The notes under the pieces were generated by a model. The model searched no databases, was not told the DNA's origin, and worked only from the letters and a program-made list of their open reading frames with translations. A stretch of 11,459 bases of DNA, taken from positions 1 through 11,459 of the forward strand of contig CAVUAN010000014.1 of assembly GCA_963739435.1 (NCBI GenBank), read 5' to 3'. The position numbers were made by a program, and so were the translations under genes. This DNA comes from CAVUAN01 sp963739435 (GTDB taxonomy: Bacteria; Acidobacteriota; Thermoanaerobaculia; UBA5066; Gp7-AA6). Shown here piece by piece: positions 1-7,692 of this stretch; position 1 is the first letter of the stretch; the number at the start of each line of letters is the position of its first letter.

Positions 1-145
1 CAAGCTTTCCCGAACCATCTCCGCTGCCGATGACGGAACGAAGTTCATCGGGCCGTCGGGGCTCGCCATCGACCGCAAGAACCGCGTTCTCTACGTCACC
101 CACTCGGGCAAGCTCCCCGTCCTGAAGGTCAAGCTCGGCAAGTGA
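1..145 (+). CDS. 3' end of a probable NHL/beta-propeller protein (5' partial)
   Basis: An open frame enters from the left edge (first full codon at 2) and ends at TGA 143-145, giving 47 residues. The segment contains GPSGLAIDRKNRVLYVTHSG, which has the NHL or SMP-30-like blade pattern: P-x-G-L-A-I-D, then a short turn, then a hydrophobic x-L-Y-V-T strand. A short basic tail follows, ending LKVKLGK. It therefore looks like the last blade of a beta-propeller protein, but the fold class is all that can be said; the start, any signal peptide and the function lie outside the window. The next gene starts 4 nt after the stop on the same strand and also carries an NHL propeller, so the two are probably co-transcribed. 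Codon use matches the neighbours. Confidence 0.7.
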   Translation, partial: KLSRTISAADDGTKFIGPSGLAIDRKNRVLYVTHSGKLPVLKVKLGK

Positions 146-149
146 GCGC

Positions 150-2888
150 GTGACCGAGATCCTTCCACCGGAACCAGCCCCGGCCCCCGCCGCGGCGGGG
201 GGCCTTCGCGTGCCGCCCCGCGTGGCCGCCGCTCTCGGCCTCTTCATGATTCTCGCCCTGGCCACGCGCTTCGCCCGCCTCGGCGACCGCGCTTTGCATC
301 ACGACGAGTCGATCCACTCCTACATGTCCTACACGCTGGCCAAGGACGGGGGCTGGCGGTACGACCCCGCGTACCACGGCCCGTTCCTCTACTACGTCAA
401 CGCTCTCGTCTACAAGATAGCAGGCGCCTCGAACACCTCGGCGCGCGTGATGCCGGCGTTCTTCGGGTTGATCCTGATCGCCTTCGCCTGGCCGCTCTCC
501 CGTTGGCTCGGCAAGACGGCGGCAGCCTTCTTCGCCATCTTCATCCTGCTTTCGCCGCACATGGCGTACTTCTCGCGGTTCATCCGAGAGGATCTCTATT
601 CCCTCGTCTTCACCCTGGGGACGATCGTCGCGTTCCAGATGTATCTCGAGGCGGGCCGCACCCGATGGCTGACGCTTTCAGCGGTCTCCTTCGCCCTGGC
701 CGGGGCCACCAAGGAAAACGCCTACATGACGGGCGTTCTCTTCGTCGCCTACGGGCTGTGGGCCCTTTTCGACCACGCCTTCCGATCGACGCCGCGCGTG
801 GCGGGAGCCAGGCAGGCGGCTGCCGCGGCGATCGCCTGGACCCGCGAGCGGTTTGCGCCGCTTCTCTCGGCGGCATTCGTCTTTCTCTTCATCTGGGCGT
901 TGCTCTACACGGCCTTTGGGCGATACCCCGGCGACTGGCTGGCGATTCCCAAGGCGGTCAAGTACTGGATGGGCCAGCACGCCATAGCGCGCATCCCGGG
1001 ACCCTGGTACTACTACTTCCCGCAGCTGCTGGAGTACGACACCGCCATTCTCTTCTTCATCCCGTTCGCTTTTTCGGCCCGGCAGTGGAAGAGCGACCCG
1101 CTCCTTCGGTTTGTCGGGCTCTTGATGCCGACCCTCTTCCTCCTGGCCCTGGCCGACGTGCTGGACTGGTTCCATCCCCTGTCGCCCTGGCGGTGGGTCG
1201 GCGGCGCCGCGGTCCTGTGCCTGATCGTCGGCTACGGAGGCCGCAAGAGCGAGCCCGAGGCGCCGGCCGTTCCCGCCTTCCAGCGTTTCTGGGCCTTCTG
1301 GTCGATCGCCTCGTTTCTGATCTACGCGTGGGCGCGCGAGAAAGTGCCCTGGCTGACCGTCCATCCCCTCCTTCCATTCTGTGTGCTCGCCGGGATGGGC
1401 GCCGCGAACCTCTGGGCCCGCCGCGCCGAGCTGCGGCCGCGCCTGGCGCTCGCCGTGGGGGCCGCCCTGCTCGCCGCGAACTCCTACGGGATGTACCTGG
1501 CCTGTTTCCGTTACGGCGCGCAGGATCTCGAGCGTCAGCCCAACCACGCCGAGATGATGGCTTACGTGCAAACGAGTGAGGACCTCGTGCGCTCCTTGAA
1601 GCCGGTCGGGAAAGCGAGGGAGCGGGTGCCCGGCGGCGAGCCCCTCATCACCGTCACCGGCGAGGCCGCGTGGCCGCTCACCTGGTACCTGCGCGAGACA
1701 CCCACCAAGTGGACCTCCCGCTTCGAAGAGGCGACGACGCCGGTCGTCGTCGTGGACTGGGACCCGGAAGGCGCGATCGAAAAGCAGCTTGCGGATCGCT
1801 ACGACGCGAAACGGGTGCCGATCCGTGCGTGGTGGTTCCCGGGAGTCGTGCCCGGTTCGGGCCCGAACGCCGTCACCCGCCCGACGCTCTCTGATCTCCT
1901 CCGCCTCTGGCTCTTCCACGAGATCTGGAGCCCGATCGGCTCCCAGGACGCCACTGTCCTCGTCCGAAAGGACCTGAACGGCACCGGCCCGCTGGCGCCC
2001 CTGACCATCCACGTGCAGGACTCGACCTCCCACGATTACGAGACCTCGGCCGAGACCATCGCTTCCGTGCGCTCGTTCGGCCAGTCCGGCGCCGAGGCCG
2101 GCAGCTTCAACGAACCGCGCGGCCTCGCCTCAGACGCCTCGGGCAACCTCTACGTCGCCGACACGAAGAACCACCGGATCCAGGTCTTCGACCCGACCGG
2201 CCGGACCCTGCGCGCTTTCGGCTCGAAGGGCCCGGGCGACGGCCAGCTGAACGAGCCCTGCGGCGTTGCGGTGGATCCTCAGGGCGACGTCTGGGTGGCG
2301 GACACGTGGAACGGCCGCCTGGCGCACTTCTCCTCCGACGGCGGGTGGCGGGGAGCGATCACCGACCCCGAGAAGGCGCTCTTTGGTCCGCGCGCCGTCG
2401 CAGTGTCGCGGGGCATGGTGTACGTCGCCGACACCGGAAACAAGCGCATCGTGCGCTTCGACAGGGACGGGCGGAAGCTTTCCGATTGGGGCGGCAACGG
2501 GGCCGGGCCCGGCCAGTTCGTCGAGCCCGTTGGCCTGGCAGCCGACGCGGCGGGCAACATCTACGTCAACGACACCGGCAACCACCGCATCCAGATCTTC
2601 GATGGGGAGGGAAAGTTCGTCCGCCAGTTCCCGGTGTTCGGCTGGAAGGACTTTTACACCGAGCCGTACATCGCTCTCGGGCCCGCAGGCACCATCCTGG
2701 TCACGGACTCCTCAAAAGATCGAGTGGCCCTCTACGACTCCCAGGGAACCTTGAAGCGCTCGTGGAAGCCCAGCGAGCCCTTCAAGGCGCCCATCGGCAT
2801 AGCCGTCGATCCCTTCGGCACCGTCAGTGTTTCCGACCGCGGTCTCGACCGGATCGTCTCCTGGAGCCTATCCACGATCATGAAGTGA
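150..2888 (+). CDS. GT-C membrane glycosyltransferase-like protein (TIGR03663/Agl23 type) fused to an NHL beta-propeller
   Basis: This 912-residue protein has two parts. Residues 1-450 form a polytopic membrane region with a first membrane helix near 27-42. The luminal motif HHDESIHSYMSY (50-61) and the following DPAYHGPFLYY (72-82) are the signature of the TIGR03663 family, named after archaeal Agl23 and related to GT39/PMT enzymes. REKVPWLTVHPLLP (396-409) is a second conserved loop. Residues 450-635 are an extracytoplasmic linker domain. Residues about 640-910 hold roughly six NHL blades, with repeats such as LYVADTKNHRIQVF (667-680), MVYVADTGNKRIVRF (756-770) and IYVNDTGNHRIQIF (804-817). 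The family is expected to handle polyprenyl-linked sugars at the outer membrane face; the acceptor is unknown. The GTG start at 150 is chosen because it lies 4 nt after the upstream stop and keeps the first helix; no strong Shine-Dalgarno is visible, and GTG codons at residues 21 and 25 are alternatives. The function is inferred from family; the architecture is directly visible. Confidence 0.88.
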   Translation: MTEILPPEPAPAPAAAGGLRVPPRVAAALGLFMILALATRFARLGDRALHHDESIHSYMSYTLAKDGGWRYDPAYHGPFLYYVNALVYKIAGASNTSARVMPAFFGLILIAFAWPLSRWLGKTAAAFFAIFILLSPHMAYFSRFIREDLYSLVFTLGTIVAFQMYLEAGRTRWLTLSAVSFALAGATKENAYMTGVLFVAYGLWALFDHAFRSTPRVAGARQAAAAAIAWTRERFAPLLSAAFVFLFIWALLYTAFGRYPGDWLAIPKAVKYWMGQHAIARIPGPWYYYFPQLLEYDTAILFFIPFAFSARQWKSDPLLRFVGLLMPTLFLLALADVLDWFHPLSPWRWVGGAAVLCLIVGYGGRKSEPEAPAVPAFQRFWAFWSIASFLIYAWAREKVPWLTVHPLLPFCVLAGMGAANLWARRAELRPRLALAVGAALLAANSYGMYLACFRYGAQDLERQPNHAEMMAYVQTSEDLVRSLKPVGKARERVPGGEPLITVTGEAAWPLTWYLRETPTKWTSRFEEATTPVVVVDWDPEGAIEKQLADRYDAKRVPIRAWWFPGVVPGSGPNAVTRPTLSDLLRLWLFHEIWSPIGSQDATVLVRKDLNGTGPLAPLTIHVQDSTSHDYETSAETIASVRSFGQSGAEAGSFNEPRGLASDASGNLYVADTKNHRIQVFDPTGRTLRAFGSKGPGDGQLNEPCGVAVDPQGDVWVADTWNGRLAHFSSDGGWRGAITDPEKALFGPRAVAVSRGMVYVADTGNKRIVRFDRDGRKLSDWGGNGAGPGQFVEPVGLAADAAGNIYVNDTGNHRIQIFDGEGKFVRQFPVFGWKDFYTEPYIALGPAGTILVTDSSKDRVALYDSQGTLKRSWKPSEPFKAPIGIAVDPFGTVSVSDRGLDRIVSWSLSTIMK

Positions 2889-2906
2889 GCCCGGGCCAGC
2901 CCGGGC
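2889..2906. terminator. GC hairpin between convergent genes, candidate bidirectional terminator
   Basis: The 21-nt spacer between the two convergent stop codons consists almost entirely of GCCCGGGC-CA-GCCCGGGC, a perfect inverted repeat. It can fold as a stem of at least 7 GC pairs with a 4-nt loop. Its placement between convergent 3' ends suggests termination of both transcripts. There is no T tract on either side, so it is not a canonical intrinsic terminator and could act as an RNA-stabilising 3' hairpin instead. Confidence 0.5.
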
Positions 2907-2909
2907 GGT

Positions 2910-5729
2910 TCATTTCGCCTGCCACTCGGCCGTGTTCGAATCGAGAGAGGGATTGCCCCAGGCATCCACGAAACCCTCGCCGGCCACCGCCTTGAGGCGG
3001 CAGCGGTAGCGGCCCGGGCCTTTGACCATGAAGCGCACGCTCCCTTTCCCGGGCGGCGGAGAGGGCAGGTCGATCGCCTGGCTTTGCTCCGGCCGCCAGC
3101 CGTCGTCGGCGCTCGGATCGAACAGCGCGTCGGTCGTCAGAACGATCGTGTCGAGGAGCATGGCGCTGAAGTTGCGCGAGTCGTCGTTGTACGGCCGGTG
3201 CAGGGTCCAGTCGGATGGACGATCCGCCGGCACCTTGTAAGGCCCGAGCCTCTCCCAGACCCAGGTGCCGAAGCGGTCCTCGGAGTAGTTGAAGAACTCG
3301 TGCTTCTGCCCCGCCACGGAAAGAAACGCCGGAGAAGTGTCCTTTGCTCGCTTCCAGGTCCGCACCCACGCGTAGACCGGGCCGCCCGGAACGGGAGGAA
3401 GCGCCACGGTCAGGGGCGTTCCCTGCCTGCCCCACGTGTCGATCAGGTAGAAGGATCCCGAAGGATCGGGCGCGTGCCCTTGCGCGGTCTCCCAGCCGTC
3501 ACCCTTCAAGGTCTCGGCCTCGACGAAGAAGACATCCGGCCGCCCCTTCTCGCAGGTCAGCATCAGCTCCGTCGCGCTGGCGCCCTGGAGCTTCCAGCCG
3601 AGAGTCGCGATGCCCGGCGCGGCGCTGGCCGAGGGCGGCTCGAGTGTGAGGCGGCCGGCCGAGCACTGCCGCTGCGAGAGGGCCTCGGCGGACAGCATCC
3701 AGACATCGAACGTGGCGCCCGTCTGGGTCTTCACAGCCTTCGGGAAACAGCGCTCCATCGCCGTGAGGACCTTCTGGCGATCCTCGACCCGCCGCGTGGC
3801 CTGCTTGTCGAACACAACGAAGGCCCGTTCCCGCGACGGGTCCGGGCGCGACAGCTCTGGCAGCAGCTCGCCAAACGACAGGACCCTGTAGGCGGCGATG
3901 CCACCCGGCACCTTTTCGCGCCAGCCCGCCGCCCGGGCACCGAATCGGACGGTGTAGGTCGCCTCGATGTTGATCGCATCCTGGCCATTGGGCATCGTCG
4001 GAAGGTACACGACCGAGCGAGCTCCGGCGTTTCGCGCCAGAGCGTCGTATAGCTCGCGGCGAGCGATCCGGTCCGGGTAGTCGAGCACCCTGTTGAAGGT
4101 CAGAAAAGCATTGGCGCCGACATAGAAGGCGAGGCCGACGCCCAGCACGCCAGAAGAAATCACGCGCCAGGCCGGCCCGCAGGCGGCGACCTCGGAGAAG
4201 ACAAGCCACGCCCCGATGCCCGCCAGGAAATAGAGCGCCGGAAGATTCGGATACACGACGCGCGTCAGCGGAAAGTGAATCAGCACCGGGATCGGAAAGA
4301 AGCCGAAGAGGAACCAGAGAGCTCCCCATGCCGCGCGGGACCTCCGGACGTTGACGAGGGCATAGGCCAGTCCCAATACGAGCAGCGGCAGGATGAGGCT
4401 GTTCTCGATCGGGCCGTTCCGGTTGTAGCTGAAGTCGTTCAGGGGCAGCTTCTTGAAGAGAAGGCTCGCCGCGTCCGATGCGTTGCGGGCGAGCGTCCGG
4501 AGGGTCTCGCTCGTCCACTTCTGGTTCTTGACGCCGTAATACCCGAATCGCGACAGGAAGTTCGTGGCCACGGCTCCGGCGGTCAGCGCGAACGGGATCG
4601 CCAGCGCCACCGCGAACCGCGCCTTCGCGACGCCGGGCTCGTCCTTCATCTGGACGAGCTCCCAGGCGAAGATGACGAGCAGCGTGCCCGCCACCGGGAT
4701 GAAGGTGTCGAGCGTCAGCAGGCCGAGGCAGGCTGCCAGGCCCGAGAGGGCGAAGAAGCCCGCCCTCCGCTTCCGAAGCCCGAGAGCGAGCAGCGCCAGC
4801 GCCAGCGATGACCAGAGGGCTACGAAATTCTCCAGGGCCCCATGGCGGGCGGAGCTCGCATCCGGAACGGATACGGCGAGGAAGAGCGTCGCCAGCAGCG
4901 CCACGGGCGGCCGAAAGAGCTGCCGCATGAGCCAGAAGAAGCTGGCGACGCCGAGCAGGTTCCAGAAGGCCTGCGCGGCCCGCGCCGAGAACATGGACGG
5001 CCCGAGGATCCGGTGGAAAGGAAGCTGCATGTACGTGTTGAGCGGCGCCTGTCCGAGGTTCCACTCCGAGTATTCTTCGTGGCGGCCATCGACGGTGACC
5101 AGGGCGCTCAGCATCGTGTATTTCAGCTCGTCGCCTTCGTAGCCGTACGGGTAGGCGCCGAGCCTGTAAGTGCGGAAGAAGACGGCCAGCGCCAGCACCG
5201 CCAGGAGCCAGAGCAGCTCGGCCGGCCAGCCCGACTCCGGCGCATCCGGCGGATGCTCGCGGCGCGAAAAAGCGAAGGCCCAGGCCAGCATCAACAGAAA
5301 CGCGGCGCCGTACAAGCCCGCGCCAACGGCCGTCTTCCCGTCGGCGATGAAGAGCTGCGCCTCCACCGCCGCCGCCGCCGATGTCACGAGCCCGGCTGCG
5401 CGCAACCCGCGCGGCCGGTCGCGCCTCCAGAGCGACGCGAGGAGGATCGCGGCCGCGAGCAGCGCGACGGCCGGCCAGATTCGCAAGAGGGTCGGCACGT
5501 GCGAAACGAGCATCTCCAGCTGCCAGTGCAGGGTGCGGAAGGGTTGGTCCGCGGCCTCCGGCGGAGGCGTCCCGCCCGGGTTGGCCGGAGGCAGGCTGAA
5601 CACGAAGAAGGCGGCCACGGCGATCCCGGCTGCCACAGCCATCCACTCGGGCCAGCTCGTCTTGAAGGAGTCCTGAGCCGCCCGCCAGGCCGCCCGCGCG
5701 GGTTCGACCGGCCCCGGCCAGGGCTTCAC
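2910..5729 (-). CDS. GT39-like polytopic glycosyltransferase with C-terminal jelly-roll/CBM-like domain
   Basis: This 939-residue protein is probably an ArnT/PMT-like GT-C enzyme that moves a sugar from polyprenyl phosphate to an acceptor outside the membrane. The acidic loop motif GYEGDELKY (196-204, with Asp200-Glu201) sits just after a membrane helix at about 170-186, as the catalytic Asp-Glu of GT39 enzymes does. Many helices follow up to about 545. An unusual extension precedes the motif: about 165 residues with three or four further hydrophobic segments (29-46, 82-100, possibly 110-128, 136-156). After a soluble stretch, residues about 732-875 form a beta-rich module with VEAET (736-740), YAWVRTWKR, TWVWERLG and LLDTIVLTTDALFDP. 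This pattern is typical of CBM6/35-like jelly rolls. The start is GTG at 5729, which overlaps the methyltransferase stop (GTGA) and has GGAGGG 4 nt upstream; a longer upstream reading is rejected because it runs through the methyltransferase gene. It is the last gene of the operon. Substrate and acceptor are not known. Confidence 0.85.
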   Translation of the reverse strand: MKPWPGPVEPARAAWRAAQDSFKTSWPEWMAVAAGIAVAAFFVFSLPPANPGGTPPPEAADQPFRTLHWQLEMLVSHVPTLLRIWPAVALLAAAILLASLWRRDRPRGLRAAGLVTSAAAAVEAQLFIADGKTAVGAGLYGAAFLLMLAWAFAFSRREHPPDAPESGWPAELLWLLAVLALAVFFRTYRLGAYPYGYEGDELKYTMLSALVTVDGRHEEYSEWNLGQAPLNTYMQLPFHRILGPSMFSARAAQAFWNLLGVASFFWLMRQLFRPPVALLATLFLAVSVPDASSARHGALENFVALWSSLALALLALGLRKRRAGFFALSGLAACLGLLTLDTFIPVAGTLLVIFAWELVQMKDEPGVAKARFAVALAIPFALTAGAVATNFLSRFGYYGVKNQKWTSETLRTLARNASDAASLLFKKLPLNDFSYNRNGPIENSLILPLLVLGLAYALVNVRRSRAAWGALWFLFGFFPIPVLIHFPLTRVVYPNLPALYFLAGIGAWLVFSEVAACGPAWRVISSGVLGVGLAFYVGANAFLTFNRVLDYPDRIARRELYDALARNAGARSVVYLPTMPNGQDAINIEATYTVRFGARAAGWREKVPGGIAAYRVLSFGELLPELSRPDPSRERAFVVFDKQATRRVEDRQKVLTAMERCFPKAVKTQTGATFDVWMLSAEALSQRQCSAGRLTLEPPSASAAPGIATLGWKLQGASATELMLTCEKGRPDVFFVEAETLKGDGWETAQGHAPDPSGSFYLIDTWGRQGTPLTVALPPVPGGPVYAWVRTWKRAKDTSPAFLSVAGQKHEFFNYSEDRFGTWVWERLGPYKVPADRPSDWTLHRPYNDDSRNFSAMLLDTIVLTTDALFDPSADDGWRPEQSQAIDLPSPPPGKGSVRFMVKGPGRYRCRLKAVAGEGFVDAWGNPSLDSNTAEWQAK

Positions 5730-6316
5730 GCTGCCCTCCGCGGCCGCCCCACGCAGAGCACGTACTGGTGATAGATCTGAAAGTCGTCCACGTCGGTGAG
5801 CTCGAAGCGCTGTGAGAGCGCCGCGAGGATCTGCTCCTTCGTCCGAGGGTTCCGGCCGCGATCGTAGCGCCAGAGCAGGCGCGAGATGGCGCGCCGGTCG
5901 TTCCTCACGCCATCCACGAAAAAGAGGTTGCCTCGCGTCACGCGGGCGAGCTCCGCGACGACGGGCGCCAGCTCCGCGTCCGCCAGGTGATGCGACACGA
6001 AGAAGCAGAGCGCGAGGTCGAAGCAGCCCGCCGGAAAGGGCAGCCGGCCCGCGTCGGCGCCCACGAGCGCCGCTGCTCCCCCGCGCCGCCGCCGGGCGTT
6101 CAAGGGCCGCACGTCGATGTCCACGTAGACGGGATCGATGCCCAGGCGGTCGGCCAGCCGGCCGCCGGAACTGCCGACGTCCACGGTGCGGCCCTTCGAG
6201 AGGCCGGCGAGCGTGCTGCGCATCCGCTCGGCCATCCTCGGCTGGCCCGCCAGGTCCTGCACGAAATCGTACACAGCCGGAACGGACACCAGGGCCCTCG
6301 CCAGGTTCTTCAGCAC
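5726..6316 (-). CDS. Class I SAM-dependent methyltransferase (methyltransferase type 11-like)
   Basis: This is a 196-residue Rossmann-fold methyltransferase of short but complete length. Motif I is TVDVGSSGGRLADRL (44-58), a variant of the usual D-x-G-x-G glycine loop. The acidic end of strand 2 is VYVDIDV (63-69). GADAGRLPFPAGCFDLA (86-102) followed by FFVSHHLAD (105-113) matches the type 11 pattern around strand 4. The methyl acceptor cannot be read from the sequence; a sugar hydroxyl, the acyl group or a lipid-linked intermediate are all possible in this operon. The GTG at 6316 is chosen: it follows the ligase stop by 5 nt and has a modest GGGAG about 12 nt upstream, and the first in-frame ATG is 28 codons in, which would remove the N-terminal helix. 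Its stop overlaps the start of the GT39-like gene by 4 nt, pointing to a shared function. Confidence 0.85.
   Translation of the reverse strand: MLKNLARALVSVPAVYDFVQDLAGQPRMAERMRSTLAGLSKGRTVDVGSSGGRLADRLGIDPVYVDIDVRPLNARRRRGGAAALVGADAGRLPFPAGCFDLALCFFVSHHLADAELAPVVAELARVTRGNLFFVDGVRNDRRAISRLLWRYDRGRNPRTKEQILAALSQRFELTDVDDFQIYHQYVLCVGRPRRAA
5734..5739 (-). promoter_or_regulatory. Shine-Dalgarno deciding the GTG start of the GT39-like gene
   Basis: GGAGGG lies 4 nt upstream of the GTG at 5729, inside the last codons of the methyltransferase gene. Together with the GTGA stop/start overlap it fixes the start and implies translational coupling of the two genes. Confidence 0.7.
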
Positions 6317-6321
6317 GGCCG

Positions 6322-7689
6322 TCAGAGGCTCCCGCCGCCGGCCCGCAGCGGCCGCCGGGTCTTCTTGAACCGGCCGGAGTGGAGATCGTCTCCCGCAATC
6401 TCGATCTTCGCGGGGACCTGGAAGGCGGGCAGGCGTTCGCGGCAGAAAGCGCGTACCCGCGCCCGCAGGCTCGCAAGCTCCTCCTCCTCCTCGAGGCGGA
6501 AGGCCGCGACGATCATCTGGCCCGTGATCGGGTTGGGCTCCGCTCGCACCGTCACGTCTCGAACGTTCGGCATCTCGAGCAGGACATTTTCGACCTCGAC
6601 GGGATAGACCTTCTGCCCGCCCACGTTGACCAGCTCGGACCGCCGCCCGAGGATCCGCAGGTAGTCGCCGTCCACCTCGACCGCGTCGCCCGTGTTGAAC
6701 CAGCCCTCGGCGTCGAACGGGGAGGGGGCGTTCAGATAGCCGAGCATCGCCGAACGCGCCCGGACCCAGAGCAGGCCGTCCACGACCTTCGTCTCGAATC
6801 CTTCGCCGCCGACCCGGACCCAGAGCGAGTCCGACTCCTTCGACTGGGAGCGCAGGATCCCCAGCTCCGAGAGCCCGTAGGTCTGCAGGAGCTTGACGCC
6901 CGGGAAGAGAGCGTGGACCCGCCGGAGCGTCGTCGGCGACATGGGCTCGGTGCCGTAGGTGATCTGCTTCAAGGACGAGAGATCGTGGCGGGTCCAGACC
7001 TCTGACAGCAGCAGGAGGTTCAGGAATGTCGGCGTCGTCGGCAGAAGCTCCACGCGGTAGCGTTCGATCGCCGAGGCGATGTCGTCGGGCGTCCGCCCCT
7101 CCGGCGTGACGACGACACCCGTGTTCGAGAGGATGTAGAAGAGCGTGTTGATCCCGCCGATGTGATCGAGGAGGAGGAAGGCGAGCGTGACGAGCGAGTG
7201 CCGGCGCTGCGTAAACTTCTCGAGCAGGCGCTGCATGTCGTGGAGAGCCGCCTTGGGCTCTCCCGTCGAGCCGGAGGAGAAGAGAACCAGGCCGGGCGCG
7301 CCGGAGGCCGCGAGCGCGAGGGTCAACGGGTTCTCGGGAAAGACGTCCTTCCGCTCGAAGGCGGCCGGGCCTTCGCCCGAAGCGCCGTAGCGAACGATCC
7401 ACTGAACCTCGGCGATCCGATGGAAGCGGGGCTTTGAGGATTCGACCGCCGAGGACAGCGGCACGATCACCGCCCGCCGTTCGACGAGCGCGAGCAGCAT
7501 GGCGCAGACTTCGGGCGAATAGTCCCCTTCGAGAGCGACGACGCTGCCCGGTAGAACGCCGCGTGACTCGAGCTCGGAGCGCGCGGCGGCGACCTTCTCC
7601 AGCAGCCACGCGTAGTCGTGGGAGCGGCCCCTCCAGACGATCGACGGTTTCCGGCCCGCCTCCCGGAACCTGTCGAAGAGCCAGTCCAT
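6322..7689 (-). CDS. AMP-dependent acyl ligase (ANL superfamily), probably charging the adjacent ACP
   Basis: The enzyme should activate a carboxylic acid with ATP to an acyl-adenylate and pass it to a thiol, either CoA or the phosphopantetheine of the ACP two genes upstream. ANL core motifs appear in order over 455 residues: P-loop FSSGSTGEPK (137-146), LLDHIGGI (173-180), YGTEPM (245-250), QTYGLSELG (269-277), NTGD (332-335) and the hinge plus A8 region GRRSELVNVGGQKVYP (348-363). A C-terminal GRFKKTRR (439-446) supplies the adenylation lysine (Lys442 or Lys443). At 455 residues it is somewhat shorter than the common 500-550, but both N- and C-terminal subdomains are present. The ATG at 7689 has GGAGG 10 nt upstream (7700-7704) and sits 3 nt after the reductase stop. 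The acid substrate is not identifiable; coupling to ACP rather than CoA is inferred from context. Confidence 0.9.
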   Translation of the reverse strand: MDWLFDRFREAGRKPSIVWRGRSHDYAWLLEKVAAARSELESRGVLPGSVVALEGDYSPEVCAMLLALVERRAVIVPLSSAVESSKPRFHRIAEVQWIVRYGASGEGPAAFERKDVFPENPLTLALAASGAPGLVLFSSGSTGEPKAALHDMQRLLEKFTQRRHSLVTLAFLLLDHIGGINTLFYILSNTGVVVTPEGRTPDDIASAIERYRVELLPTTPTFLNLLLLSEVWTRHDLSSLKQITYGTEPMSPTTLRRVHALFPGVKLLQTYGLSELGILRSQSKESDSLWVRVGGEGFETKVVDGLLWVRARSAMLGYLNAPSPFDAEGWFNTGDAVEVDGDYLRILGRRSELVNVGGQKVYPVEVENVLLEMPNVRDVTVRAEPNPITGQMIVAAFRLEEEEELASLRARVRAFCRERLPAFQVPAKIEIAGDDLHSGRFKKTRRPLRAGGGSL

Positions 7690-7692
7690 GCC

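Noticed and set aside
678..2033. Long antisense frame (451 codons) opposite the NHL-fused gene
   Set aside because: It is an Arg/Gly/Glu-rich shadow of a GC-rich gene with strong family support on the + strand; no motif, no ribosome-binding site.
4842..5771. Long + strand frames opposite the GT39-like gene (also 3084-4052)
   Set aside because: Composition is that of antisense shadows, and the - strand frame encodes membrane helices and conserved motifs over the same bases.
2910..6476. A 1188-codon reading of the GT39-like gene starting at 6476
   Set aside because: The first 249 codons are an out-of-frame reading of the methyltransferase and ligase genes, Arg/Gly/Ala-rich with no motifs. The GTG at 5729 has a good Shine-Dalgarno and a stop/start overlap.
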